33,611 nucleotides of DNA from the NCBI GenBank assembly GCA_003223325.1, contig QHYS01000229.1:1-33611 (forward strand). Direction: 5' to 3'. Numbering within the stretch: the first letter of the stretch is position 1; every line of letters begins with the position of its first letter. This document shows, piece after piece, positions 25,695 to 33,611 of the stretch. The DNA comes from Acidobacteriota bacterium (GTDB lineage: Bacteria > Acidobacteriota > Terriglobia > Acidiferrales > UBA7541). The position numbers and the translations under genes were made by a program. The notes under the pieces are model-generated. The model searched no databases. It saw only the letters and a program-made list of their open reading frames with translations, and had not been told where the DNA came from.

Positions 25695-27614
25695 ATGCAA
25701 AATGGGGTAAATGCAACGGAAACGTCCGAAGACAAGCTCCTTCTCCACGAAGTGGAGGAATTACCGAAGGAACTAGGTGACTTTACCACTACAGGTAGGG
25801 TTATCCCTCTTTCGATCGCTGCAATCGGGATCGGCATCCTCAGTGCGTTCGTAGCGCTGGGCTTGCTTCGACTCATCGGCTTTTTCACGAATCTGTTCTT
25901 TTACTTACGATGGAGCAGTGCGTTTGTTTCGCCTGCCGGCAATCACCTGGGTGCGACGGTGATACTGGTGCCGATAGTGGGTGCTGTTGTCATCGGCTTC
26001 ATGGCTCGGTATGGCTCGGAGCGCATCCGAGGCCATGGAATTCCTGAGGCTATCGAGGCGATTCTGATTAACGGTAGCCGGATTGAACCTCGCGTTGCGT
26101 TCTTGAAACCACTTTCCTCGGCCATCTCAATCGGCTCCGGCGGCCCGTTTGGGGCCGAGGGTCCTATCATCATGACCGGCGGCGCCTTCGGCTCAATGCT
26201 AGCGCAGTTCATGCGCCTGACGAGTGCTGAGCGTAGGACGCTGCTCGTCGCCGGGGCCGCTGGCGGCATGTCGGCCACCTTTGCCTCACCCGTCGCAGCG
26301 GTTTTGCTTGCGGTTGAATTGTTGCTGTTCGAATGGAAGCCCCGGAGTTTGATCCCGGTGGCGCTAGCGAGTGCAGCCGCGGCTGTGATGCGGCGCTACA
26401 TCATTGGATTAGGGCCCCTCTTCCCTGTTCCGACGCACCCCACGTTCATCGGTCCCAAAGGTATTTTCGGTTGTGTCCTGGTGGGGTTGCTTGCAGGCGC
26501 GCTGTCGGCACTACTGACCGTTTCGGTTTACGCCGCTGAAGACTCTTTTAGGAAGCTCCCGATCCACTGGATGTGGTGGCCAGCGCTCGGAGGTTTGGTG
26601 ATCGGAATTGGTGGTTGGATTTCTCCGCGGGCGTTGGGTGTGGGGTACGATTCGATCGGAGCACTCCTCCAGGGCGACATGACGGTTCGCTTGATGCTGG
26701 GCCTTCTCGCGGTCAAGTGGATCATTTGGTCAGTATCCCTCGGATCGGGCACCTCGGGTGGTGTCCTCGCGCCGCTGCTGATGATGGGCGGTACGCTGGG
26801 TGGGATGATGGCTACGGTGCTGCCGAACGAGGGCATCGGTTTCTGGCCGCTCATCAGCATGGGCGCTATCTTGGGCGGTACGATGCGTTCACCGTTCACG
26901 GGAGTCATCTTCGCGTTGGAACTCACGCACGACGTTACGGTGCTCTTGCCTTTGCTGATCGCTGCTACCATTGCCCATGGGTTCACGGTATTGACCCTGC
27001 GCCGGTCCATCCTCACGGAAAAGGTCGCGCGGCGGGGTTATCACTTGAGTCGGGAGTACGCGGTTGATCCGCTAGAGATTCTGTTCGTTCGGGAGGTAAT
27101 GCGGACTAAGATCGCCGTTCTCCCAGCGGATGTGCTAATAAAAGACGTAGGGCAGTCCATCGGCAGTGAGCACGGGCACAGCCAACGTTTATATCCTGTG
27201 GTAGACCACGAAGGTCACGTGACTGGCGTTCTCACACGTGGCGATCTGCGGAGAGTGCTGCAAGAGCATCCGGTTGATGACCGCCGGCTTGGCGAATTGG
27301 CGAGGCCCAATCCGGGAAAGGCCTATCCGGACGAGCCACTCCGTGTGGTGGTGTACCGGATGGCAGAGACCGGGTTCACACGACTTCTGGTTGTCCAACG
27401 CAATGAGCCACGCAGGCTAGTGGGGATTGTCTCACTGAGCGACTTGTTGAAAGCCCGAGTGCGGAGTTTGGAGGAGGAACAGCGGCGCGAGATTGTGCTC
27501 CCGCTCCACCGCGTATTTCGCCTGGGGGCGCGCCGTCGACGGGTTGGACCAATCGAGAGCGGAACGTTGGACGACAGTACAAAAAAGAACCTGATGCGAA
27601 ATGGCGTCGGGTGA
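25695..27614 (+). CDS. CLC-type chloride/proton transporter with CBS domains
   Basis: This 639-residue CLC protein has ion-path motifs GHGIPE (113-118, the GSGIP position), GSGGPFGAEGP (147-157) with the gating glutamate E155, and GSGTSGGVLAP (350-360). About ten or more helices cover residues 36-435. Two CBS domains follow, at about 465-525 (REVMRTKIAVLPADV) and 535-592 (GFTRLLVVQRN), and likely bind adenine nucleotides. The gating Glu suggests a proton-coupled antiporter rather than a channel. The ATG at 25695 is preferred over longer readings that run back into the MarR gene. A zinc-ribbon gene overlaps its stop codon by 4 nt. Confidence 0.93.
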   Translation: MQNGVNATETSEDKLLLHEVEELPKELGDFTTTGRVIPLSIAAIGIGILSAFVALGLLRLIGFFTNLFFYLRWSSAFVSPAGNHLGATVILVPIVGAVVIGFMARYGSERIRGHGIPEAIEAILINGSRIEPRVAFLKPLSSAISIGSGGPFGAEGPIIMTGGAFGSMLAQFMRLTSAERRTLLVAGAAGGMSATFASPVAAVLLAVELLLFEWKPRSLIPVALASAAAAVMRRYIIGLGPLFPVPTHPTFIGPKGIFGCVLVGLLAGALSALLTVSVYAAEDSFRKLPIHWMWWPALGGLVIGIGGWISPRALGVGYDSIGALLQGDMTVRLMLGLLAVKWIIWSVSLGSGTSGGVLAPLLMMGGTLGGMMATVLPNEGIGFWPLISMGAILGGTMRSPFTGVIFALELTHDVTVLLPLLIAATIAHGFTVLTLRRSILTEKVARRGYHLSREYAVDPLEILFVREVMRTKIAVLPADVLIKDVGQSIGSEHGHSQRLYPVVDHEGHVTGVLTRGDLRRVLQEHPVDDRRLGELARPNPGKAYPDEPLRVVVYRMAETGFTRLLVVQRNEPRRLVGIVSLSDLLKARVRSLEEEQRREIVLPLHRVFRLGARRRRVGPIESGTLDDSTKKNLMRNGVG

Positions 27615-27898
27615 GAAACCCGGACTGCTGGAATGGAATAAATGGCGGATTCAACCAGACCAATGCCAAGATGGTTTGCAAGAAATGCCATCAAGAGTTC
27701 CCATTTGATTTGAGATGTCATGTATGTGGCAGTCCGAAGTTGGTTCTAAGCACCTCAATGGGTGGGCAGGGCATTTTCTGCAGCGTCTGCAATATAGGGC
27801 ACTGGCATTGGGACTGCCCAACTTGTGGTCGCCGTCAAGATTTTGCCGATTCCTTCTTCTATAACGGAAAAGCGATCACGATCCGATCGATGGCTTGA
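27611..27898 (+). CDS. Small zinc-ribbon protein
   Basis: This protein of up to 95 residues has four CxxC knuckles (C23/C26, C36/C39, C57/C60, C69/C72), enough for two zinc ribbons. The spacing (about 10 and 9 residues between knuckle pairs) resembles rubredoxin or zinc-ribbon folds. No catalytic region remains. The GTG at 27611 overlaps the CLC stop as GTGA, allowing coupled translation. The ATG at 27671 would give a 75-residue protein starting MVCKKCHQEF and is equally plausible. It may bind nucleic acid or act as an accessory to the CLC operon. Function unknown. Confidence 0.7.
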   Translation: MRNPDCWNGINGGFNQTNAKMVCKKCHQEFPFDLRCHVCGSPKLVLSTSMGGQGIFCSVCNIGHWHWDCPTCGRRQDFADSFFYNGKAITIRSMA

Positions 27899-28432
27899 GG
27901 GGTTGCCCCCGGGCCGATGGTCGGCCACTCGGAAGCGATTAGAACCTATCTAGTCCTCCACGCAGGCTTACGCGGCGAGCCGAATCAGTTCGAAGCTGAA
28001 AGGCAGCATGAGTATCAATGTGACGACGAGGACGAAGCGACGCCCGAGTTTGTCGCCGAGATGTGCGAACATGACGCCGCCAATGGGTCTTGAGACGTAC
28101 CCCCCCGCGTAAGTTGAGAATGCCAGGATGGTTCCCGACAGCGGATCGCTTCGCGAGTGTACCGGGAGTTTGTGTCTGGAGGAATATCGGATCGACCAGA
28201 TCGAATGGCAAGCAGGCGAGCCCGCGAGCGCGGATTTAGCCCGATGGTCAGGGCTTCAACACCAACTGCGCGTTTGAAATGTCTTCACTGCAGTTGCGGG
28301 CTGGGGTACGCGAAAGGAATTCCGGAACTCACATCCCCAACAATCCGAGAATCGCGAGCCAAGTCCCATGAGTCGCCTTATCGGCAAGGACCGGTTGGGA
28401 AGGTGGTTTCCGAAAATCCGGTGCGGACCATC
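27899..28432. other. Intergenic region holding a transporter remnant
   Basis: Apart from the MFS fragment listed separately, this stretch has no gene. A + strand frame over 28157-28723 is Arg-rich and runs antisense through the following real gene. A small GC hairpin, GGCCGA-TGG-TCGGCC, lies at 27912-27926 after the zinc-ribbon stop and may aid termination, though no T-tract follows. Confidence 0.4.
27968..28147 (-). pseudogene. MFS transporter fragment
   Basis: The frame reads DPLSGTILAFSTYAGGYVSR, then PIGGVMFAHLGDKLGRRFVL, then VVTLILMLPF before a stop. It carries the MFS loop motif GDKLGRR between helices 2 and 3 and looks like the metabolite:H+ symporter branch. Roughly 60 of about 430 residues remain, with no start codon in frame. 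It is a dead fragment. Confidence 0.65.
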
Positions 28433-30492
28433 TCACTTCGCGAGCGGATCAGGTCGTACCTGGAACTTCACAATCTTTGGTCGTATACCCTTGCCGCCTT
28501 CCTGGTGCCAGGGCGAGTACATCGAGTAGCTCGACCAGAGCCCGCGACCCTTCCAGCCGACATTCGGGTCGTCGATCCGTCCCGACGCGTGTCGAGAGAA
28601 AAATCCAAGCGGGTAGGGCACGCGCAAGGTCAACGTCTTCATCTGACCGCCTTGTGGCATCACAACGAAGAACGAGTCCGCGTTGACGTCGCCGGACAGT
28701 ACTACGTCCTTCCCGAGACCTAGCGTGTTTTCCCGATCGACCTCGGTCAAATACAGCATGTCGGTGCTGAGATCTTCGGGCGCGCCCTGGAACGCGGGAC
28801 CGGGCTTCGTGTATAAGTTCCACCCCTCCGGGCACTGCTGCCCGGTGGCGTTCGGTCCGTTCAGCACTTTGCACTTGCGGCGATCGAAGCTCAAAATTTG
28901 ATGGGCGCCCCGCCAGTTCTGCCACACCACGCCGTTCGTGTCGATGGCCACGCCGCCCGAACCGGGCAACGGCATTTTGTCAGGGGGCGGCACGTACACC
29001 TCCCCCTTACACGTCTGTGGCGGCTTGGCCCCTCGCTCGATGCGCACGAGCGTCGTATCCCTGGTGCCGATCCCCGAGCACCACAAGCTCCCATCGAGAT
29101 CCGGTGGTCCTTCTTGGGATCGATCGGTTGATTCGGGTCGGTCCACTCGGTGATCTTGCCGTCACCGTTGGTGTCCAGTACGGCTGGACACCACCCCTGC
29201 GAGGCTGCCGCGTCGTGGGTTTTGTCGAACTCCTTTGTGTCCAGCCAGCCGATGGCGTCGGTCTGGCCGAAGACCAGCGAATCATTTTCGTCGAAGTGGT
29301 TATGGTCGGCTGCAAAGCAGCTGTCGATCATCGTGAACTCCCTCGTCTTAGGGACGTACATCTCGATCTGCCGGGCACTTGGGCCAGGCAGCGGGAAGTA
29401 CTTAGCGAATTTGTTCATCGAGCCATCTTTACAGAACTCGGGCTGCTGTTGCGGCGCACGAGTCCGCGCAGTGACCCACACGCGACCGTGGCTGTCCATC
29501 GCGACGCTGCGGGGATCGGACGACCGTTGCCAAACTCTCTCGTCCCCCCAGTACGGCGACGTCGGCGTGTTGGTGTCGATCGGTGGTGCGTTCGAGGGAA
29601 TCTTGATATGAGTGGTGGCGTTCTGGCGTGGGTCGAGCACGGCAAGGATGTCTGAGCTTTGGATGGCTCCGTACACGAGCCCGTTCGCATTTAGCGTGGG
29701 CGTGCGCTCGTCAGTGGCGGCCAGATCACTCCTTCTGCTGGTCGGCATAGCCCAGTCCCACATCGAGATCACGAGGTTGCGCTCGACACCGGTCGGACGT
29801 GGCGGGGCCCCCTTGGGATATGCGCCGGCGGCAATGCGATCAGTCCAATCGGCGAACGCTTTGCGCTGCTCTCCGAGTCGGACGAAGATGGCGCCCATGT
29901 TAGGTCCCGAGGGTCCCATCACCATCCGATGATCCCAGGCGTCAACGCTGGAGTTGAACGAACCAAGGCTCTTTGGAATTTCCCGGGTCGCCAGGTCGCC
30001 TACTTGGTGGCACGAGAAGCACTCCTTGGTCTCCAGGACCACGTCCTTATCGGGCAGATCTCCTTTGGGGATAGCGAGGAGGCTAAGCCAGTAATTTGCA
30101 GGATACACCTGCGCGGCCGCGCGTCGGTCCGGTGCGACAACCGCCTTGAGATCGAGGTGCTGCCCAGGTTTGGCAGGGATGCGTGCCGAATCCACCAAGC
30201 CGTAGCCACGCACGAACACCTGGTAGTTCGCCTGTGGCAGTTCCGGCAAGACGTAGCGTCCCTGACCGTCGGTGACCACAATCTTGGCGAACTTCGTCGG
30301 CAGCTCCGTCGTTTCGGCGATCACCCACACGCCCGTTTCGGGACCTTTCGAGCTCGTAACGACTCCCTCAATGTAATCGGCAGTGCCCGCCACCGCGCCG
30401 CCGTGGCTCTCCGTCGCGACGAGCCACGTGAGAAAAAACACCAGAACCGCGGCGAGCGTCCCTAGAATGCGATGGGTCTTCCTCTTCGTCAT
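28433..30492 (-). pseudogene. Carboxypeptidase-regulatory/cytochrome c/propeller protein, frameshifted
   Basis: One large secreted protein is split by a frameshift near 29100. The ATG at 30492 (GGAGGCCGAG just upstream) starts a signal anchor (AAVLVFFLTWLVATESHGG). A carboxypeptidase-regulatory-like beta domain follows, then a heme-binding ECFSCHQ (CxxCH), then a propeller-like region (WWGDERVW-type blades). An EF-hand-like loop DTNGDGKITEW follows. The frame then runs into nonsense after KKDHRIS. The neighbouring frame carries on with SLWCSGIGTRDTTLVRIERG, GGVAIDTNGVVWQNWRG and ends IVKFQVRPDPLAK at 28433. The intact form would have about 680 residues. Such proteins are typical of soil Acidobacteria. 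Whether it is dead or a sequencing artefact is open. It is divergent from the NHL protein at 31046. Confidence 0.75.
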
Positions 30493-31045
30493 CTCGGCCT
30501 CCAATAGCGCGGTATTTCCATAACTAGCCAGAATCTCCGGACGTATATCCGGGGCATGTTACACCTTGCCCCTCCCGCCCGCACCAATGCGAGAATATCG
30601 TAGGAGCCCAGAGGTTGGTTGGGCTGGAGCGGCATCTTCCTTCAGCTGGAATTTGACGAAGTATAACGCCGACCGGCGCCTGAAGGCCCCTGTTTTTTCG
30701 ACGTTTTGGGCTAGGTGGGCGGGCGACGCTGCACCCGCTTCTTTTATCTGGGCGAGGCTGTGCGCGACTTGCACGAGCTCTTGTGGCGCCGGACGACTGC
30801 ACAGGTCTATAAAAGTGGGAAGTCAGGAAGGGAATGTACTCACGCCATTGTTATTGTCGTGCCAATGGACCGCTGCCGCGAACTGCCCGTTGACAACCAT
30901 ATTAAGGACGTGATACCAGAGCGCAAAAATCGAGCTGCAATCCAAGTTTCATGCGGCAAGCGGTAACTGCGGATTACACGTGGACCGCCGGCGTACGTGC
31001 GCCGGAATGTTGCTAACCGTTGTTTTGCACAGAAAGGAGCACGGG
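30493..31045. other. Divergent intergenic region
   Basis: About 550 bp separates two divergently transcribed secreted-protein genes and probably carries both promoters. A - frame at about 30559-30774 (FRRRSALYFVKFQLKED) looks slightly protein-like but matches nothing I know. No convincing gene, RNA or strong palindrome was found. Confidence 0.45.
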
Positions 31046-32155
31046 ATGCGCATTTCAGCCTTTGTGAAATTCTCGTTGGTGGTGCTGATCGCCACTTGCG
31101 TTGCGCTGCACGGAACCAGTGTTCAGGCGCAGGAGCGGGGAGGCACCGTTCAGACGGACAAAGTGCAGCCAGTCAACAGCGGTCCCAATCCGTATCGGGT
31201 CATCCGCAATTGGGCACACGATCCAGAGGGAAGACCCTGGGGCGGCTCCAACGGCGTGGCGATAGACGTCGACGGCAAGTCCGTGTGGGCGACGGACAGA
31301 TGCTCGCCAGGGACCGCGCCGGGGTGCCTTGGTACAAAAGCGAACCCGGTCCACAAATTCGCCGAGTCAGGGAAGGAGATCAGAAGCTTTGGCGGCGGCA
31401 TGTTCGTATGGCCGCATGGCATCCATGTCGATCGAGATGGAAATGTGTGGGTGACCGACGCACGAGCCCCCAGCCCGGACGAGCTCAAGAAGTTTCCCGG
31501 AGAACGAGACAAGGGGAGCGTGGTCGTCGAGTTCAGCCCTGAAGGCAAGGTCCTGATGACCCTAGGGAAACCCGGGGTAAGGGGAAATCCTCCCGAGGCC
31601 CTAACTGACCCGACTTACGTCCTCACCGATCCGAGTAATGGTGACGTTTACGTGGCCGAGAGCCATACCGATGTGCGAGATCCGAATCTGGTCGGGCGCA
31701 TCTCGGTGTTTGACAGGGATGGCAAGTTCCTCAGAACCATCGGCAAAACGGGAACCGGGCCGGGCGAGTTCCGGACGCCGCACGCGCTCGTGTTTGATTC
31801 CCAGGCCCGGCTGATCGTTGCCGATCGCCATAACCATCGTATCCAAATCCTGACCAAGGAGGGGAAATTTCTCCGTGAATACGACAACTTCGGCCGCGTC
31901 AGCGGGATGGCCATCGACAAGAAAGACATAATTTACACAAGCGATTCCGAGTCGACCGAAAAGGTTCACCCTGGCTGGCTCAGGGGTATTCGGATCGGGA
32001 GTCTCAAAGATGGCAAAGTAACGACGTTCATTCCTGCCCACAAAACGGATTCTCCCGACGGCGCGATGGGGGAAGGCATCGCTGTAGACGCCGCCGGCAA
32101 TTTGTACACAGCGGAAGCACAACTGAGGGGTGTGACGAAATACGTCAAGCGTTAG
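31046..32155 (+). CDS. Secreted NHL-repeat beta-propeller protein
   Basis: From the ATG at 31046 (AAAGGAG 7 nt upstream) the protein has 369 residues. A signal peptide lies at 1-29 (SLVVLIATCVALHGTSVQAQ). Repeated blades of an NHL/six-bladed propeller follow: GVAIDVDGKSVWATDRC, GIHVDRDGNVWVTDA, YVLTDPSNGDVYVAES, ALVFDSQARLIVADRHNHRI, MAIDKKDIIYTSDSES and GIAVDAAGNLYTAEAQ. It resembles the peptidyl-alpha-hydroxyglycine lyase-like group by overall form, but no conserved metal-site residues were confirmed. It is likely a periplasmic binding or lyase protein. A longer reading from 30980 lacks a signal peptide at its start and is not preferred. Confidence 0.88.
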   Translation: MRISAFVKFSLVVLIATCVALHGTSVQAQERGGTVQTDKVQPVNSGPNPYRVIRNWAHDPEGRPWGGSNGVAIDVDGKSVWATDRCSPGTAPGCLGTKANPVHKFAESGKEIRSFGGGMFVWPHGIHVDRDGNVWVTDARAPSPDELKKFPGERDKGSVVVEFSPEGKVLMTLGKPGVRGNPPEALTDPTYVLTDPSNGDVYVAESHTDVRDPNLVGRISVFDRDGKFLRTIGKTGTGPGEFRTPHALVFDSQARLIVADRHNHRIQILTKEGKFLREYDNFGRVSGMAIDKKDIIYTSDSESTEKVHPGWLRGIRIGSLKDGKVTTFIPAHKTDSPDGAMGEGIAVDAAGNLYTAEAQLRGVTKYVKR

Positions 32156-32530
32156 AGAATCCAAGAGGCTAACTGATGGCCCATCCAGCTTCGCACACGG
32201 TCGCCGGTGCTATCGTGTCGAGACATTTGATTCTTCGACGGTTGTTTTGGAAGTCTGCTCCCGCTTCTACTTCCTGATAAGCCCCGACTGCGTCTTCGAC
32301 GCGTCACTGGTGCCAGAATTGTCCAAGCCGATTTGTTGATTCCAGAGAACTTATCTTTTCGGACAGTGGCTCGCCGACGCTGGTGAGGGCAAAATATGAA
32401 GTATCTCCTCCGCGGTTTGTGCGCCTGCAGCTTTAGGCCAAGAACCCCGTAAGAATGCAATAAGGACTTTTCCCGCGTCCACCTACGAGTTCTCGGGCGG
32501 GAACGGGGACGTATCACTAACGCAAGACGG
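32156..32530. other. Intergenic region, nothing recognised
   Basis: About 375 bp separates convergent genes. The antisense frames are Arg/Ser-rich and show no domain. No strong terminator hairpin was found. Confidence 0.45.
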
Positions 32531-33004
32531 TTAGCGGCAAATGAGCGTCATGACGCACCATACAGCATCAAAGCTGCCCTTTTCGATACTTCCGTCCCGG
32601 AAATGGAGTTCGTACTCCCCAGACGCAATCTTCCCTTTGCTGAACTTCGCCAGGTGCAGAATGCCAGAAGTTACTGCCTCGCATTGGCCCGGTCTCAGGC
32701 AGCGTCTCGCGAGCACCATACTTCCAGAGCGTATGGGATAGTCCTGTGGCGCAAACGTGGGCAGATTTTCGATGATCGAAATAACCATAAACGGTTCCTC
32801 GTAGTTCCCACACTTGCTCTCTTTCAGCGTGAAGCGGAACGTAAGGGCAGGCCCATCAGCCGGCCCGCAGTCGTTCTGTACATAGGCAAACGGAAAGGGT
32901 GCTCGAGGCCTTGTTTGGGATTCACGTCCGCTACTGGAAGAAGACGCGAACAAAGCAAGGGTCAGGAGAAATATACACAGACGTGTTTTTACTAGGAACC
33001 GCAT
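32531..33004 (-). CDS. Secreted hypothetical protein
   Basis: This 157-residue protein has a signal peptide (RLCIFLLTLALFASSSSSG) and GGAGGATTAAGT before its ATG. The mature part has six Cys residues, including pairs suited to disulfides (QNDCGPAD, ESKCGNYEE, LARRCLRPGQCEA, VWCVMTLICR), and beta-like alternation. No family was recognised. It is probably an extracytoplasmic binding or inhibitor-like protein. Confidence 0.7.
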   Translation of the reverse strand: MRFLVKTRLCIFLLTLALFASSSSSGRESQTRPRAPFPFAYVQNDCGPADGPALTFRFTLKESKCGNYEEPFMVISIIENLPTFAPQDYPIRSGSMVLARRCLRPGQCEAVTSGILHLAKFSKGKIASGEYELHFRDGSIEKGSFDAVWCVMTLICR

Positions 33005-33178
33005 ACTTAATCCTCCGCCTTAGCTCGTTCGAAGCCCCGGTTCTTCCTTCCCCTAGAACGGTTTCGTCGAGCTTTCTTGCAGGATATTTTGGGCTTCGCC
33101 GATGGTGGGATCAGCGCAACTCCCGTTAAATCGGACGCTTCAGTGAACCCGATTCCACCTTCCGATAAAGCGCTAGCG

Positions 33179-33415
33179 TTATCGGGAATTGGCCTTGGCC
33201 TCGCGCTTGCGCTGCAAGAACGCTTTCCGAACGCCACGACCAATCTTTGCCTTCATAGCCGCCGACATCGGCTTGCCGGTCGCGCGTGCACGCGTTGCCT
33301 TGCCAGTGCCGCCGCCACTGCCGTTTGAGAGAATCGCGATAGCTTTATCGATACGTCCGAGTTCGAGTGCGAGTTCACTGCGTCTACTCTTCAAGGTCGA
33401 GATTACGTCGTTCAT
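33179..33415 (-). CDS. Small basic coiled protein
   Basis: From the ATG at 33415 (GAGGAGG upstream) this is 78 residues. A short amphipathic helix (ISTLKSRRSELALELGRIDK) is followed by a Gly/Ser hinge and a strongly basic tail containing GKPMSAAMKAKIGRG and FLQRKREAKANSR. It resembles small histone-like or AT-hook-like proteins of Acidobacteria and may bind nucleic acid. A longer reading to 33568 adds an Arg-rich extension without a ribosome site. Function is inferred only from composition. Confidence 0.65.
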   Translation of the reverse strand: MNDVISTLKSRRSELALELGRIDKAIAILSNGSGGGTGKATRARATGKPMSAAMKAKIGRGVRKAFLQRKREAKANSR

Positions 33416-33560
33416 TTGTTGCCTCCTCTGAGATTCTACCCGCAACGACTGGAGTAGGGGAGCCAGTTTGCGAAAATCCCGTTTGGACGCAGCCGCCCGG
33501 CGGCGGACGCTTCGCGTGAGGTAGTGGAGCGTTGGTTGCTTGATGGCTTTGATGTAAGTG

Positions 33561-33589
33561 TGGGTCACAGGAGGTGTCCCTGTGACCCA
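33561..33589. repeat. Strong hairpin near the window end
   Basis: TGGGTCACAGG (33561-33571) and CCTGTGACCCA (33579-33589) form a perfect 11-bp stem with a 7-nt loop. It lies upstream of the small basic gene and may terminate a transcript that begins outside the window, act as an operator, or be an element end. The downstream A-run CGAAAAA would be a T-tract only for - strand transcription. Confidence 0.45.
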
Positions 33590-33611
33590 TCTGCGAAAAA
33601 TGATGCTGGAG

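Noticed and set aside
28157-28723. A 188-codon + strand frame
   Set aside because: It is antisense to the well-supported cytochrome/propeller gene and shows no domain.
30524-30966. Several short frames on both strands of the 30.5-31 kb gap
   Set aside because: They have no recognisable family or ribosome sites. One - frame looks mildly protein-like but cannot be supported.

Overview
The window looks like chromosomal DNA of a soil Acidobacteriota bacterium. This is an inference from gene content, not from a marker gene. It holds a PknB-type kinase with a long extracytoplasmic domain, two copies of a secreted 'LSGVW' family that typically sits beside DUF6152, an acidobacterial-type PilA, a ferritin-like protein, large NHL and carboxypeptidase-regulatory/cytochrome proteins, and a cupin very close to the hydroxynitrile lyase I know from Granulicella. 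No rRNA, tRNA or CRISPR array was seen.

Layout. 1-946 is a degraded mobile-element tail ending in the first codons of an integrase-like gene. 947-3256 is the kinase (-). 3581-8583 mixes a frameshifted membrane protein, a secreted protein, a Tat-exported DsrE-like protein, a frameshifted S41 peptidase and a frameshifted DoxX protein. 8786-13085 (-) is a catabolic block: dehydrogenase, extradiol dioxygenase and FAH-family hydrolase in one operon, with a cysteine hydrolase downstream. 13123-20616 is gene-remnant territory. It contains two IS110 transposase fragments, a twice-frameshifted PilA, the LSGVW/DUF6152 pair, a broken ferritin-like gene, small membrane proteins, and an intact orphan Cap15-like protein (the membrane effector of CBASS anti-phage systems). 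It ends with a second LSGVW gene cut by an in-frame amber codon.

20655-23507 (-) carries a membrane protein and a compact operon of aldo/keto reductase, F420/NADP-reductase-like protein and Mn-cupin, plausibly a small-carbonyl or detoxification module. 23851-27898 carries a truncated CLC copy, a probable cytidylate-kinase-like remnant, a MarR regulator with a palindromic operator repeated 476 bp away, a full CLC antiporter with CBS domains, and a zinc-ribbon protein. 27968-33415 holds an MFS fragment, a frameshifted carboxypeptidase-regulatory/cytochrome c/propeller protein facing an NHL propeller protein, a small secreted protein and a small basic protein.

The most striking window-wide feature is the number of otherwise well-preserved genes broken by single-base indels or one stop codon. 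This means either extensive recent pseudogenisation or an indel-prone assembly. Truncated IS110, CLC and MFS pieces show that real decay is present too. The most interesting intact gene is the orphan Cap15-like effector at 17813-18424.
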